Source of the DNA: Comamonas sp. KCTC 72670
GTDB taxonomy: Bacteria > Myxococcota > Myxococcia > Myxococcales > Myxococcaceae
Direction: 5' to 3'
Length of the DNA stretch: 64,000 bases
Assembly (NCBI GenBank): GCA_014656495.1
Contig: BNCN01000004.1
Location: forward strand, 124,001 to 188,000
Under the pieces are notes generated by a model, which was not told where the DNA came from, did no database searches, and saw only the letters and a list, made by a program, of their open reading frames with translations. The translations under genes and the position numbers were made by a program. Shown one piece after another: positions 47,010 through 57,657 of this stretch; position 1 is the stretch's first letter; every line of letters starts with the position of its first letter.

Positions 47010-48346
47010 AGCGGCCTCCCGGCGAGCGCTTCCAGTTGCGCGCGCGAGATTCGGTACTCGAAGCGGAAGGCCACCAGGTTGATCTCCGCCTGCACCAGGT
47101 TCTCCTGGGACGTCAGCAGCTCGAGGATGGTGGTGGCGCCCAGCTTGTAGCGCTCCTGCTGCACCTTCAGGTCTTCCTTCGCCACTTCCACGGACTCGGT
47201 CGCCAGGGCGATGCGGTTCGCGGCCAGCTTGAGCTGGCTCAGGGAGGTCCCCACGCTGGAGCGCACCGCGCGCCGGGTGTCGGCCAGGGTGGCCTGGGCC
47301 ACCGAGGCCTGCGTCCGCGCATTCACCACGCGCTCCTCACGGACGAAGCCGTCGAAGATGGGGTAGGAGAGGCCCAGGCGCACCGACCAGCTCGTCCGGC
47401 CCCCGTTGAAGGCCGGCTCGTCGTTGAACCAGTCATACCCGCCGGACAGGCGCACCGTGGGCAGGTAGGTCGACCGGGCCGCGCTCACGCCAGCCTCCGC
47501 CGCGCGCAGGTCCGCCTCCGCCGCCAGCACCGAGGGCGCCCGCGCGGTGATTTCGTCGGCCAGGGCCTCTTCCGTCAGCGCGAACGGAGACTCGTCCCGA
47601 GCCTCCAGCGGCTGGGCATCCACCGGGACGTCCTCGCCGATGAGGCGCCCCAGCGACAGCGCGGCGGCCATGTGCTGCGTTTGAGCGGAGAGCAGCGCCT
47701 CCTGCGCGGACGTCAGGTCGAACCGGGCGCGCAGCACGTCGGAGCGCGTGGCGGAGCCCACCGTCATCCGGCGCTCGGCGGCCTCGGCGTTCTGCTTCGC
47801 GCGCTCGATGCGGGAGTTCGCGACGTCCTCCAGGCCCCCGGCGCGCAGCACCTCGTAGTAGGCGCGCTCGACGTCGAGCACCGCGGACGCGCGCTGCGCG
47901 GTCAGCCCCGCCTGGGCCGCGCTGGAGCGCGCCTGGGCCTGACGGCTGTTGGCGCCGCGCTGTCCTCCCGTGAAGACGTTCCAGGACGCCGAGACACCGG
48001 CGCTGTACGTGTCGCTGGGCGCGTTGAACACCACGCCGGTGCCCGGGTCCAGACGCTGGGCGCTCGCCAGCGAGCTGTTCGCGTTCGCCGTCAGGTTCGG
48101 CAGGTAGGCGCCGAACGCGCTGCGCCTGGCCGCGTCCGTCGTCGCGACGCTGCCAGCGGCCTGCGCCACCTGGGGGCTCGTCTTGAGCGCCCGGGCAATG
48201 GCCTCCTCCAACGACACGCTCATGCGCTGCTGCGCTGCCTGCGCCAGCCCGACACCCGGCGCCGCCACCAGCCCGAGGAAGCCCAGGGCCAGGGCCGTCA
48301 TCCGGTACTGTCTCCGCTTCGATCCCGGTGTGTGTCCGTTTGTCAT
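47006..48346 (-). CDS. TolC-family outer-membrane efflux protein
   Basis: 446 residues from ATG 48346. The signal peptide has a basic n-region (GSKRRQYR) and a hydrophobic core ([16 protein letters not shown]). The rest is two OEP repeats with long helices and two strand pairs ([20 protein letters not shown], and the equivalent [20 protein letters not shown]). First gene of the efflux operon. Alternative starts are 48367 and 48301. The predicted sigma54 start site near 48352 would leave only about six bases before 48346, so the internal ATG at 48301 remains possible, although it would lose the basic n-region. Confidence 0.92.
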   Translation of the reverse strand: MTNGHTPGSKRRQYRMTALALGFLGLVAAPGVGLAQAAQQRMSVSLEEAIARALKTSPQVAQAAGSVATTDAARRSAFGAYLPNLTANANSSLASAQRLDPGTGVVFNAPSDTYSAGVSASWNVFTGGQRGANSRQAQARSSAAQAGLTAQRASAVLDVERAYYEVLRAGGLEDVANSRIERAKQNAEAAERRMTVGSATRSDVLRARFDLTSAQEALLSAQTQHMAAALSLGRLIGEDVPVDAQPLEARDESPFALTEEALADEITARAPSVLAAEADLRAAEAGVSAARSTYLPTVRLSGGYDWFNDEPAFNGGRTSWSVRLGLSYPIFDGFVREERVVNARTQASVAQATLADTRRAVRSSVGTSLSQLKLAANRIALATESVEVAKEDLKVQQERYKLGATTILELLTSQENLVQAEINLVAFRFEYRISRAQLEALAGRPL

Positions 48347-48362
48347 CGCAAGCAAGTGCCAC

Positions 48363-48378
48363 TGCATGTGCCTTGCCA
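48363..48378 (-). promoter_or_regulatory. Predicted sigma54 promoter (-24/-12) of the efflux operon
   Basis: Read on the minus strand the sequence is TGGCAAGGCACATGCA. Against the consensus TGGCACG-N4-TTGCA it has the invariant GG and GC with the exact spacing and only two mismatches. It faces the TolC-like gene, and transcription would start near 48352. A sigma54-type response regulator is encoded in the divergent operon. Confidence 0.65.
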
Positions 48379-48421
48379 GGGGCCAACCACTGGAAATGAG
48401 ACGGGAAACGGGCAGCGGGCC

Positions 48422-48454
48422 TGCGGGAACCGCAGCGTGAGTGCGGATTCCGCA
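48422..48454. promoter_or_regulatory. Pair of activator-binding dyads upstream of the efflux promoter
   Basis: TGCGGGAACCGCA (48422-48434) and TGCGGATTCCGCA (48442-48454) share the form TGCGG-N3-CCGCA. Their centres are 20 bases apart, about two helix turns, at about -76 and -96 from the predicted start of transcription. This is the usual place of sigma54 enhancer sites. Likely binding sites of the regulator at 50086; inference. Confidence 0.65.
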
Positions 48455-48709
48455 TCGCCCCTTGGCGGTTTCAGCACTCGCGCGGCGGGCCGGCGGCGGT
48501 GGCGAGGCGCGCGTCCCTCAACAGCGGGCCTGGGCCTCGTGATTGCACTGGGCGTCCGTGACGGGCCGTCTCGCAAGCGCTTCGAGGCCGCTCCGTCGCC
48601 CTGCCAGCGGCCTCGTGGCCGCCCTCCACCCCCGGGAGAGAAGCCCATGTCCCCTGCGATGCCCGGACGACGTACGGCCCGCGAGGCGCCCGTGGCCCTC
48701 GGAAGAGAG

Positions 48710-48722
48710 TGCGGATTCCGCA
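48710..48722. promoter_or_regulatory. Third TGCGG-N3-CCGCA dyad, upstream of the kinase gene
   Basis: TGCGGATTCCGCA is identical to the second dyad and here extends to GAGTGCGGATTCCGCACTC (48707-48725). It lies about 38 bases before the start codon of the sensor kinase, so the regulator may also control its own operon. No second -24/-12 promoter was found facing the kinase gene. The rest of the gap 48347-48759 holds nothing else that I can support. Confidence 0.6.
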
Positions 48723-48759
48723 CTCCCCATGCAGAGTTCGCACCCAGTGGAGGTGTGCG

Positions 48760-50082
48760 ATGGAGTTGGAGTCCCCCCGGAGGAGGTCGGCGATGAGTGG
48801 CGCGCCCTGGTGGCGTCCGCTTGGACCCCGAGCGCCCTGGGTGGCGGCGGTCCTCATGTGCGCCGTGTTGATGTCGGCGGCGCTGTTCATCCGGAGCACC
48901 GCGTTGGAGTCCTCCGCCCTGGTCGCCCGGGGCATGGCCAACGTCATCATGGTGGCGGGCTTCGAGGCCTTCCGCGACGCCGATGGGTTGCCGGACCAGG
49001 CCGCGTTGGATGCCTTCCTGGCGTCCCACCGGGAAGGCGGGCTCCGCTATGTGGCGGTGCTGGAGGAGACCCAGCCGCTCGTGTCCGCCGGCGCGGTGAA
49101 GGTGGGCACGCGCGACATCCAGGACGGCGCACCCCTGTTGGTCGAGGGAGGGCGCGCGCGGCTCGTCCACCGCATCCGAAGGCCCCGGCCCGTCTTCGGG
49201 CCGCTGACGCTGGAGGAGACGCGGGCGATGGCCTCGGTGGGGGACATCCAGGAGCCTCGCAAGCCGGTGCGCATGGTCTACGAGTTCGAGCCGCTCACCG
49301 CCCTGGAGCTGGAGTCCCGCTCCCAGCGCCTGCTGGGCGTGGCGGTGGCCTCGTGCGTGGGCATCCTCGCGCTGGCGTTCGCCTTCTCGCGCTCGCTGGC
49401 GCAGCGGGAGGCCCTGGCGGAGGAGCTGGAGCGCGGCCGGCGGCTGGCGGCGCTGGGCACCATGTCCGCGGTGCTGGCGCACGAGCTGCGCAACCCGCTG
49501 GCCTCGCTCAAGGGGCACGCGCAGCTGCTGGCCGAGCGCGTGGAGGCGGACACCGTCCTGGGGCCGAAGGCGGGACGCGTGGTGTCGGAGGCCGTCCGCC
49601 TGGAACAGTTGATGAATGACCTGCTGGGATTCGTGGCCAGCGGTGAGCTGCGGCGCGTGGACGCGGACCCCAATGACGTGCTGCGCGCGGCGGTGGAGAC
49701 CACGGGCCCCGCGCGGGTCGAGGTTCGTTACCTGCCCGCGCGGACCCCTTGGCCGCTCGACGCGGGGCGCTTGCAGCAGGCGTTGGAGAACGTGCTGCGC
49801 AACGCCGTCCAGGCCAGCCCGGAGGGCCGCCCCGTGGAGGTGAGCCTCGAACAGCAGGAGCGGTCGCTGGTGTTCACCGTGAAGGACCACGGGCCGGGCA
49901 TCGCCTCGGGCGAGGAGGAGCGCATCTTCGAGCCCTTCGTCACTGGCCGGGTGCGAGGCGTGGGCCTGGGCCTGGCCATCACCCGGCGCATCGTGGAGCT
50001 GCACGGCGGCTCCGTGAGCGCGCGCAGCCATGCCGGGGGCGGCGCGGAGTTCCGCCTCATCGTGCCGGCGAGAGGAGCCTGA
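48760..50082 (+). CDS. Membrane sensor histidine kinase
   Basis: 440 residues from ATG 48760, six bases after GGAGG. Helix 1 at about residues 22-46 ([17 protein letters not shown]), a periplasmic domain of about 130 residues, helix 2 ([19 protein letters not shown]), then HisKA with H241 ([20 protein letters not shown]) and a HATPase ([27 protein letters not shown]). It resembles the ZraS/NtrB-type kinases that pair with sigma54 regulators. The response regulator follows after only three bases. The periplasmic domain, facing the efflux substrate side, is the probable sensor. No signal is identified. Confidence 0.95.
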   Translation: MELESPRRRSAMSGAPWWRPLGPRAPWVAAVLMCAVLMSAALFIRSTALESSALVARGMANVIMVAGFEAFRDADGLPDQAALDAFLASHREGGLRYVAVLEETQPLVSAGAVKVGTRDIQDGAPLLVEGGRARLVHRIRRPRPVFGPLTLEETRAMASVGDIQEPRKPVRMVYEFEPLTALELESRSQRLLGVAVASCVGILALAFAFSRSLAQREALAEELERGRRLAALGTMSAVLAHELRNPLASLKGHAQLLAERVEADTVLGPKAGRVVSEAVRLEQLMNDLLGFVASGELRRVDADPNDVLRAAVETTGPARVEVRYLPARTPWPLDAGRLQQALENVLRNAVQASPEGRPVEVSLEQQERSLVFTVKDHGPGIASGEEERIFEPFVTGRVRGVGLGLAITRRIVELHGGSVSARSHAGGGAEFRLIVPARGA

Positions 50083-50085
50083 GCG

Positions 50086-51435
<1,350 letters not shown>

Positions 51436-51499
51436 AATGACACGGGCGGCGGGGAGGAACGCTCCCTCGCCGCCCTGGCGCCGCGGACCTGCTCGCGGC

Positions 51500-52090
51500 C
51501 TACGGAGGGCCGTTGCCCTGGGCCTTCGAGTACAGCTCCACCGCGGTGGCGTAGATCTGCGCCCACGAGCGGTACTTCACGCGATCCATGAAGCCCTTCT
51601 GGTCGTTCGCGTAGTCGAACATGTCCTTGCGGAACAGGGCGTCGGCGGCCTTGCGCGCGTCGGGACCCAGCGGCGTGCCCTTCTTCTCGAAGTAGCGCAG
51701 CAGGTCGTAGCCGTAGTCGTGCGTCTTGGCGGCGGGGTCGAACTCCTTGACCGGGCCAATCTGGAACGGCACGGAGGCGTAGCCCAGCGGATCCTGCATC
51801 CGCTGCCCGTGCGGCGTCTGGATGGCGTAGGGCTTGTAGCCGATGACCTGCTCGAAGTCCGCCGGGGGCGGACGCGCGCCGGTCAGGTACTCCGTCATCA
51901 GCTTGCCGTGGTCACCCGCGGGCGCCGCGCCGACCTTCGCCGTGCGCGCCAGCGCCGAAGCCGGGGCGCTGAAGGAGTCCTTCTGGTGGAGGGCCGCGGG
52001 AGCAGCGGCGTTGGGCTTTTCCGCGGCGGGCGACTCCGAGGGGGAAGTCGCAGGGCGGCGCGCCGAGACGGGGGAGTTTCGAACTTGCAT
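51500..52090 (-). CDS. Phospholipase A2-like protein
   Basis: 196 residues from ATG 52090. The first ~60 residues are Ala/Pro/Ser-rich and disordered-looking, with no clear signal peptide. The C-terminal domain has H124-D125 in AAKTHDYGYDLLRY, then ARKAADALFRKDMFDYA. This order (His-Asp pair with Tyr, followed by a second helix with D-x2-F-x2-DM) is that of the active-site helices in prokaryotic secreted phospholipase A2. The flanking cysteines of that family are missing. If active, it would hydrolyse the sn-2 ester of phospholipids. Longer starts (52168) lack a ribosome site. It is a tentative assignment from motif only. Confidence 0.65.
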   Translation of the reverse strand: MQVRNSPVSARRPATSPSESPAAEKPNAAAPAALHQKDSFSAPASALARTAKVGAAPAGDHGKLMTEYLTGARPPPADFEQVIGYKPYAIQTPHGQRMQDPLGYASVPFQIGPVKEFDPAAKTHDYGYDLLRYFEKKGTPLGPDARKAADALFRKDMFDYANDQKGFMDRVKYRSWAQIYATAVELYSKAQGNGPP

Positions 52091-52190
52091 GATGAGGTCC
52101 GGGGGAAAGCTTTCTCTTAGTTTGTCGCAGTTTGTAGACTGGAAGTTGCGTGGAAATGACCGACGCACCGCGTGGTGCCAGGAGAACTCA

Positions 52191-52658
52191 GTGGGAACGG
52201 ACCTTTATCGCGACGGAATGGCCCGGTTGGACGCAGGGGATGTGGCGGAAGGCCGCCGCCTGCTAGAGGAGGCGCTTCGTAAATCCCCCGGCGATGTATC
52301 GGTGATGCACGGGTTGTCTCGGGCCCTGGATCTGGCGGGGGATCGCGCGCGTTCCGTGGAACTCCTGGAACACGCTCACGCGAAGGCCCCGTCGGAGCCG
52401 GGCCCCGCGCGGGATCTCGCCATGGCACTGCTGGAGCGGGAGGAGGACGCACGTGCGGTGCAGGTCCTCACGCCCGTGCTCCAGGCGCACCCGGATGACT
52501 CGCGGGCAAACCTCTACATGGCCATGGCCCTGGCCAAGTCGGACGCGGCGCAGGCCCGGATTCACACGGCGAAGGCGCTGGCGGATCCGGACCCCGAGCT
52601 GAAGATGCAGGCGCAGGCCCTGGACGGCGTGCTCGCCGCGCAACTGAGCGCGTCCTGA
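52191..52658 (+). CDS. Small TPR protein
   Basis: 155 residues from GTG 52191, six bases after AGGAGA. Three or four tetratricopeptide-like repeats cover nearly the whole length (GMARLDAGDVAEGRRLLEEA, ALDLAGDRARSVELLEHAHA, LEREEDARAVQVLTPVLQAH). There is no signal peptide, so it is probably a cytoplasmic scaffold. It is divergent from the phospholipase-like gene with a 100-base gap. Confidence 0.85.
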   Translation: MGTDLYRDGMARLDAGDVAEGRRLLEEALRKSPGDVSVMHGLSRALDLAGDRARSVELLEHAHAKAPSEPGPARDLAMALLEREEDARAVQVLTPVLQAHPDDSRANLYMAMALAKSDAAQARIHTAKALADPDPELKMQAQALDGVLAAQLSAS

Positions 52659-52706
52659 GCCTGTTTCACGGCGCCCGGCTGTTTTCACCCACACGGGCGC
52701 CGTGAG

Positions 52707-53474
52707 CTACCAGCGCATGGCTTCGATGGCGTCCACCATCTTCGCGACGTCATAGGCGTAGAAGCCCGCCGCGTTGAGGTTGTTGATTTCCCCGACGTAC
52801 AGGCCGCCCGAGTGCATGAACACGTCGAGCACGTAGGCTCGGTCCGGCGACCACAGGTCGGCCATGGCCTGGGTGAAGGCGTGCACCTCGGGCTCGACCT
52901 CGGTTGAGACCGAGAGACGGTCTCCCAGCTTGTATCGGCTGCCGGTGATGACGCGGCCGTCGACGACCACCATGCGGTATTCGCGCTGAATGTGTTTCGG
53001 TGCGCTGACCGCCACCCAAGTGTCGGGGGCGACGCTGGCGCCATTGCCGGGGGCGAGGGCTTGCTCGCGCCAGGCGCTGAACTCCTCCCAGGTCGTCACC
53101 TTGCCGGAGAAAGACTTGTCGTCCAGGCAGGGGCGGACGAAGAAGGGGCCCTCGCGTGGCGTGACGTCCTCGAATCGGCACACCCGGGCGCCAGCGTTCA
53201 GCAGGTGCTGGCCCAGATGTTCGCGCCAGACGCGGAAGTCGAAGTTGTCGTTGACGAAGGCGCCGGGCGCCCATCCTCGACGCTTCGCGTAGCGGGTCAG
53301 CGAGAGGGAGCCCATGGTGATGACCGGGCCCTCCACGTCCACTTCGGGCTCGAGGCCGCCGTCGAAGGGAATGACCTTCACGAGGGTGTGCGGAAGGCCG
53401 CCGTTGCGTAACACGCTCATGAGCGTGTGGAAGCCGGGCTCGCTGAACAGGTTGCGCTGGACGACCCAATGCAT
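52707..53474 (-). CDS. ATP-grasp domain protein (R2K-like)
   Basis: 255 residues from ATG 53474. Family traits include FVRPCLDDKSFSGKVTTWEE (the Lys-containing nucleotide-binding strand of R2K-type ATP-grasp), a second charged strand EYRMVVVDGRVITGSRY, and a metal-binding end VLDVFMHSGGLYVGEINNLN with acidic and Asn residues. ATP-grasp enzymes join a carboxylate to an amine or thiol with ATP. The R2K group is often linked to peptide maturation or defence, but no substrate is apparent. It is divergent from the phosphopantetheinyl transferase gene by 181 bases, in which I see nothing else. Confidence 0.8.
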   Translation of the reverse strand: MHWVVQRNLFSEPGFHTLMSVLRNGGLPHTLVKVIPFDGGLEPEVDVEGPVITMGSLSLTRYAKRRGWAPGAFVNDNFDFRVWREHLGQHLLNAGARVCRFEDVTPREGPFFVRPCLDDKSFSGKVTTWEEFSAWREQALAPGNGASVAPDTWVAVSAPKHIQREYRMVVVDGRVITGSRYKLGDRLSVSTEVEPEVHAFTQAMADLWSPDRAYVLDVFMHSGGLYVGEINNLNAAGFYAYDVAKMVDAIEAMRW

Positions 53475-53655
53475 GTGACGACCTCGGTGGTGGATGTGGC
53501 GGGGCCGGGACGTCCAGCGCGGAGCCCGTCTGACGACCCTCCTGGAGGCGCGGGATTCCCGAGGGCTGCTGCCGGGCCTCCCCTTGTTGGCTGGGGCGCA
53601 GGGCGAGCCGTGGTGTGATTGAGGTTTCCCTCGGGGATGAAACAGAATCCGTCGC

Positions 53656-54459
53656 ATGAATGCCACGGACAGCCACGACCCACTGGGTAAGGAGTCCTCC
53701 GCGACGGTATCGCTGGGCATGGTGCGCCACGGCGTGCCGGTGCCGGCGGTGCTGGCCTGCGTCCACCAGGACTCCTCGGCCACGCTCTCGGACGCGCAAT
53801 TGGCGGTGCTGCACCCGAATGAACGGGAGCGGCTCAAGGGCTTCCGCGCGGACTCACGAAGGCTGGGGTTCTTCCTGGGGCGCTACGCGGCGAAGCGTGC
53901 GCTCTCCGCGTTGGGCGTCCAGTCCGCCATGCAGGAGGTGGAGATCGCGCCGGGGGTGTTCGAGCAGCCGGTGGTGAAGGGCGCTGGGTCGGACGCCCCC
54001 GTGGTGTCGCTGAGCCATGCACGCTCGGTGGCGGCGGCTGTGGCCTGTGGGCCGGAGCACATCATCGGTGTGGACGTCGAGCAGCTCTCTCCGGAGCGGA
54101 CGGATGTCTTCGAATCGGTGATGCCCGCGCGCGAGCTGGCCATGGCCCGGCATGTGTCCGGTGGTGGCGAGCTGGCATCGAATGTCATCTGGACGATGAA
54201 GGAAGCGCTGTCCAAGGCCCTTCGCTGCGGGCTCACCGCCCCCTTCGAGGTCCTGGAGGTCGATGCCTTCGAGGCGAACGTCGCGGGAGGCTACGGCTGC
54301 CTCTTCCGCAACTTCGCTCAATATAGGGCCCGCGCATGGGTGCTGGGCGGGTACGTCTTGGCGATTGTTTCGCCCAAGCACTCGCTGCTGCACGTGGCTC
54401 CGTCGGATCTGGAGCGCATCCAGCAAGTCTTCGGGCGCGATGTGCCGCGGAGCCCGTGA
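53656..54459 (+). CDS. 4'-phosphopantetheinyl transferase
   Basis: 267 residues. It moves phosphopantetheine from coenzyme A to carrier proteins of fatty-acid, polyketide or peptide synthases. The magnesium and CoA motifs are GVDVEQL and WTMKEALSKAL, and there is an SLSHARSVAAAV segment. The length and the FLGRYAAKRAL N-terminal half resemble Sfp/AcpT-type enzymes with two similar halves. The start is ATG 53656. No synthase is in the window, so it may serve clusters elsewhere, as is usual in myxobacteria. Confidence 0.93.
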   Translation: MNATDSHDPLGKESSATVSLGMVRHGVPVPAVLACVHQDSSATLSDAQLAVLHPNERERLKGFRADSRRLGFFLGRYAAKRALSALGVQSAMQEVEIAPGVFEQPVVKGAGSDAPVVSLSHARSVAAAVACGPEHIIGVDVEQLSPERTDVFESVMPARELAMARHVSGGGELASNVIWTMKEALSKALRCGLTAPFEVLEVDAFEANVAGGYGCLFRNFAQYRARAWVLGGYVLAIVSPKHSLLHVAPSDLERIQQVFGRDVPRSP

Positions 54460-54635
54460 GGCGATCGTGGGAAGGGTAATCGTGGCGTTGGAGGTGGACG
54501 TGGCGCCAAACGGCCCAACACGATGCTCGCACCATGTGAAGCTGGGGGGGCCACGTCGACTTTCGACCGCACCGAACAGCCGCTCCATGGGCTTGCTGTT
54601 TGAGGAGGCGCACCTTGGGGAGTAGACACTGCCCA

Positions 54636-54899
54636 ATGGACTCTCAGAACGCGCGCCCCGGCACCGTCACGCTGCGACTCAGGAATTCACTTGATGCCTC
54701 TCGTATCGTGTTCCTCGAACCATGGACTGATGAGTACGAGCTGAAGCCAGGGCAGACCTGCGACATCGTCGCCGAGGGGGACCTGAGCTTCCCGCTGGAA
54801 GTCGAAGTGGATGCTGAGCGCATCGTCGTTTATTGCTTCGACTCCAAGGGCGCGTACATGCGAGTTCTCTCTATCAATGGAAAAAGCGTGCCGCCCTGA
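54636..54899 (+). CDS. Small hypothetical protein
   Basis: 87 residues from ATG 54636. A beta-rich sequence (GTVTLRLRNSLDASRIVFLE, CDIVAEGDLSFPLEVEVDAE, YCFDSKGAYMRVLSIN) like a single sandwich or barrel domain. No signal peptide or membrane segment. The gene is less GC-rich than its neighbours at its end (ATCAATGGAAAAAGC). I do not recognise a family. The 176-base gap before it is non-coding. Confidence 0.7.
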   Translation: MDSQNARPGTVTLRLRNSLDASRIVFLEPWTDEYELKPGQTCDIVAEGDLSFPLEVEVDAERIVVYCFDSKGAYMRVLSINGKSVPP

Positions 54900-54935
54900 T
54901 GGGCTCAGAGCCGGCTCGGAGTTCGCCGATGGGCT

Positions 54936-55050
54936 TCACACCCAGGGCAGGGATTCGGGCCGCGTGCGCATCAGAGGGTTGGCGAGCACGTCGAGGTGCT
55001 GGTTGCTCGCGTCCGCGAGCAGGTCCTTCACCAGGCGGCTGATGCTCGCT
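54936..55050 (-). pseudogene. Possible C-terminal gene remnant
   Basis: In the gap between the small protein gene and mutS2 one minus-strand frame, ending in TGA at 54936-54938, reads ISRLVKDLLADASNQHLDVL and then ANPLMRTRPESLPWV. Over about 37 codons nearly every third base is G or C, as in real genes here. There is no ATG start, and the frame loses coding character upstream of 55050. It looks like the end of a deleted gene. I cannot name the parent family. Confidence 0.4.
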
Positions 55051-55176
55051 TGAGGGATGCACTGGCCACTGGACCCCGTGAGACGGCGCGCCCGCCCATC
55101 AACGCGAAGGGCCGGAGGCCGCTGTTTCCAGCCACCTCCGGCCCCAGATGCTTCTGTCTCAGAACAACGGGGCCGC

Positions 55177-57591
55177 TTACGCGCGCAGGGCCACCACCGT
55201 CACGCCGTCACCGCCCTCGTGGCCTTCACCCGGGCGGTACATGCGGATGTAGGGCGAGGCGGACAGGTAGTCGCGGATGGCCTGCTTCAGCGCCCCCGTG
55301 CCGTGGCCGTGGATGACGAGCGCGGCTTCCTCTCCGCTGCGCATGCCCCGGTCCAGGAAGGACTCCAGCTCCGCCAGCGCGTCGTCCGCGCGCATGCCGC
55401 GCACGTCGCAGCGGAAGTTCGTGGCTTCCACCTCCGCGGGCGCCGCGGAGCTCGCGCGCTTGAGGGCGGCGTCCTGCTTCTGCCGTTCCGGGAACTTCGC
55501 CTGCTGCGGCTTGCGCGTGCGCGCACCCGACAGCTCCGTGATGGGCACGCGCATCTTCAATGCGCCACCCGCGGACACCACCGCGTGGCTGTCCACCAGC
55601 TCCAGGATCTCGACGTCGCGGCTCAACCCCGAGTGGTGCACCCAGGCGCCCACCTTCAGGTTCGCGGGGCCTGGCGCCTCCACCTGGAACAGCTCCGCCC
55701 TGGCGGCCAGGGCGCGCTTCTGTGCCTCGTCCGCGCGCTGCTGGAGCTGCTGCCGGGCCTCGGACAGCGCCTTCTCGTTCTGCTCGGCGCGAAGCTTCGA
55801 CAGCAGCTTCTGCACCTCCGCCGCGGCGTGCTCGCTGGCCGCGTGCACGTCCTCGTTGAACTGCATCATCTTCGCGCGGCGCTCCCGCTCGAAGGTCTGC
55901 TTCTGCTTCTCCAGGTCGGCCCGGAGCGCCTCGGCCTCCGCCGCCGCGACGCGGGCGCGCTCCAACTCCTCGAGGAGCTTGCGCCGCTCTTCCTCGGCCG
56001 CCGCCAGCGCCTTGCTCAGCGGGCCACCGGCGTTGACGGAGAGCTCGCGGGCGCGCTCGCACACGTTCGTGGGCAGCCCCACGCGCGCCGCCATCTCGAT
56101 GGCGGACGACTGACCCGAGGCACCCATCTGCAGCCGGTAGGTGGGGGCCATGCGCTTGGAGTCGAAGCCCACGCGCGCGTTGAGGAAGCGCGGGTCCATG
56201 TGGGCCAGGGCCTTGAGCTCCTCGAGGTGCGTGGTGACGAGCACCACCACGCCCTTGGACATCAGCTCCTCCAGCACGGCGATGGCGATGGCCGCGCCCT
56301 CGCGAGGGTCGGTGTCCGCGGCGATTTCGTCGATAAGGACCAGCGAGCCCTCACCCACGGCGCTGATGATGTCGCGCAACATCACCACGTGCGCGCTGAA
56401 CGTGGACAGGCCCTGCTCCAGGTTCTGCGCGTCGCCCACGGTGGAGTGGACGGAGCGGTACAGCGGCATCCGGGAGCCTTCAGCCACCGGGATGGGCAGC
56501 GCGGCGCGCAGCATCAGCGAGCAGAGGCCCACGCCCGTCAGCGTCACCGTCTTGCCGCCCGCGTTGGGGCCGGAGACGACCAGCGCCTTGGCGTCACCCG
56601 TGAGCGTCACGTCGTTGGCCACGACCTCCGCGCCCCTGAGCACCAGCCGGGGATGGCGCAGCTGGCGCAACTGCAAGTCCGTCACGTCGGCGAACTCCGG
56701 GGTCGTTGCCCCCAGGTCGGCGGACAGGAGGGCCACGGATTCGACTTCGTCCAGCTCCGCGACGGCGTCGATTCCCTCCAGGATGCGGTCCGACTCGTTG
56801 CCCAGCAGGTCACTGAGGGCCTGGAGCACCTTGCGCTCCTCCTCCAGGACCTCCGACTGGGCGATGGCCAGGTCGTTGCCCAGGCCCACCATGGCCTGGG
56901 GCTCCATGAAGAGCGTCTGGCCCGTCTGGCTGGCGTTGTGGACGATGCCATCCACCTCCGCGCGGTAGTTGGACACCACCGGCACCACGTAACGGCCGTT
57001 GCGGATCGAGTAGTAGTTCTCGCGCAGCTTGTTCGTGAAGGTCTCGTCGTGGAGCAGCTCGTCCAGGCGGGCCTTGATGCGGCGGTGAAGGCCTCGGGCC
57101 CGGTCACGCGCCTCGCGCAGCTCGGGGCTGGCGCGGTCGGAAATCTCACCGTCCGCTTCGAAACACTGGTCGATGCGGCGGGCCAACGCCTCCAGGGTCG
57201 GCATCCGGCGGGCGATGTCCACCAGCCGAGGGACGCGGGCCTTGCGCTCGTCCAGGGCCTCGCGGGTGCGCACGAAGGCGAAGAGGAGCTGGGCCGCGTC
57301 GATGAGCTGGCGGGGCTCCAGCAGGCCGCCCTTGGCGGCGTGGCCCAGGGGCGTGCGCAGGTCCGTCACCCCGCCGAGGGGGAGGGAGAACTGCTCCTGG
57401 GAGAGGGCGCGGGCCTCGGTGACGAGCGCCAGGGCCTCCGAGACCTCCTCCGGGGTGTCGAGAAACGGCCGGGCGAGCACTCGCTCCCTCCCGGGCTCCG
57501 TCCTGCACCGTTGCGCCAGTGCGCGGAGCACGTCGGAGAAGCCAAGGTCTTCCAGCGTTCTTTGAGATATCTGCACAGTCATGGGTTTCAT
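55177..57591 (-). CDS. mutS2: MutS2 (endonuclease MutS-like)
   Basis: 804 residues from ATG 57591. ATG 57582 and TTG 57612 are alternatives and none has a clear ribosome site. Clamp/lever helices in the first half. The MutS ATPase has Walker A SGPNAGGKTVTLTG, Walker B VLIDEIAADTD, and the ST-motif TTHLEELKAL. A long coiled coil with many EK/RA heptads follows (residues about 500-640). The C-terminal Smr nuclease domain has NFRCDVRGMRADDALAELES and VIHGHGTGALKQAIRDYL. MutS2 acts on recombination intermediates or stalled ribosomes, not in mismatch repair. Confidence 0.96.
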   Translation of the reverse strand: MKPMTVQISQRTLEDLGFSDVLRALAQRCRTEPGRERVLARPFLDTPEEVSEALALVTEARALSQEQFSLPLGGVTDLRTPLGHAAKGGLLEPRQLIDAAQLLFAFVRTREALDERKARVPRLVDIARRMPTLEALARRIDQCFEADGEISDRASPELREARDRARGLHRRIKARLDELLHDETFTNKLRENYYSIRNGRYVVPVVSNYRAEVDGIVHNASQTGQTLFMEPQAMVGLGNDLAIAQSEVLEEERKVLQALSDLLGNESDRILEGIDAVAELDEVESVALLSADLGATTPEFADVTDLQLRQLRHPRLVLRGAEVVANDVTLTGDAKALVVSGPNAGGKTVTLTGVGLCSLMLRAALPIPVAEGSRMPLYRSVHSTVGDAQNLEQGLSTFSAHVVMLRDIISAVGEGSLVLIDEIAADTDPREGAAIAIAVLEELMSKGVVVLVTTHLEELKALAHMDPRFLNARVGFDSKRMAPTYRLQMGASGQSSAIEMAARVGLPTNVCERARELSVNAGGPLSKALAAAEEERRKLLEELERARVAAAEAEALRADLEKQKQTFERERRAKMMQFNEDVHAASEHAAAEVQKLLSKLRAEQNEKALSEARQQLQQRADEAQKRALAARAELFQVEAPGPANLKVGAWVHHSGLSRDVEILELVDSHAVVSAGGALKMRVPITELSGARTRKPQQAKFPERQKQDAALKRASSAAPAEVEATNFRCDVRGMRADDALAELESFLDRGMRSGEEAALVIHGHGTGALKQAIRDYLSASPYIRMYRPGEGHEGGDGVTVVALRA

Positions 57592-57657
57592 GCGCGGCCG
57601 TTCGGCCGTCAAGAGGATCTATTGAGACGCCCCGCCTGGCTCTGCTATCAGCCGCAC

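Noticed and set aside
43995-47150. A plus-strand open frame of about 1050 codons opposite the efflux operon
   Set aside because: The minus strand carries unmistakable ABC ATPase, adaptor and permease motifs. The plus frame is a GC-driven shadow with His/Arg-rich composition.
48347-48361. A second -24/-12-like sequence (TGGCACTTGCTTGC on the minus strand)
   Set aside because: GG and GC are one base too close. Sigma54 promoters tolerate little change in this spacing. The site at 48363-48378 has the right spacing.
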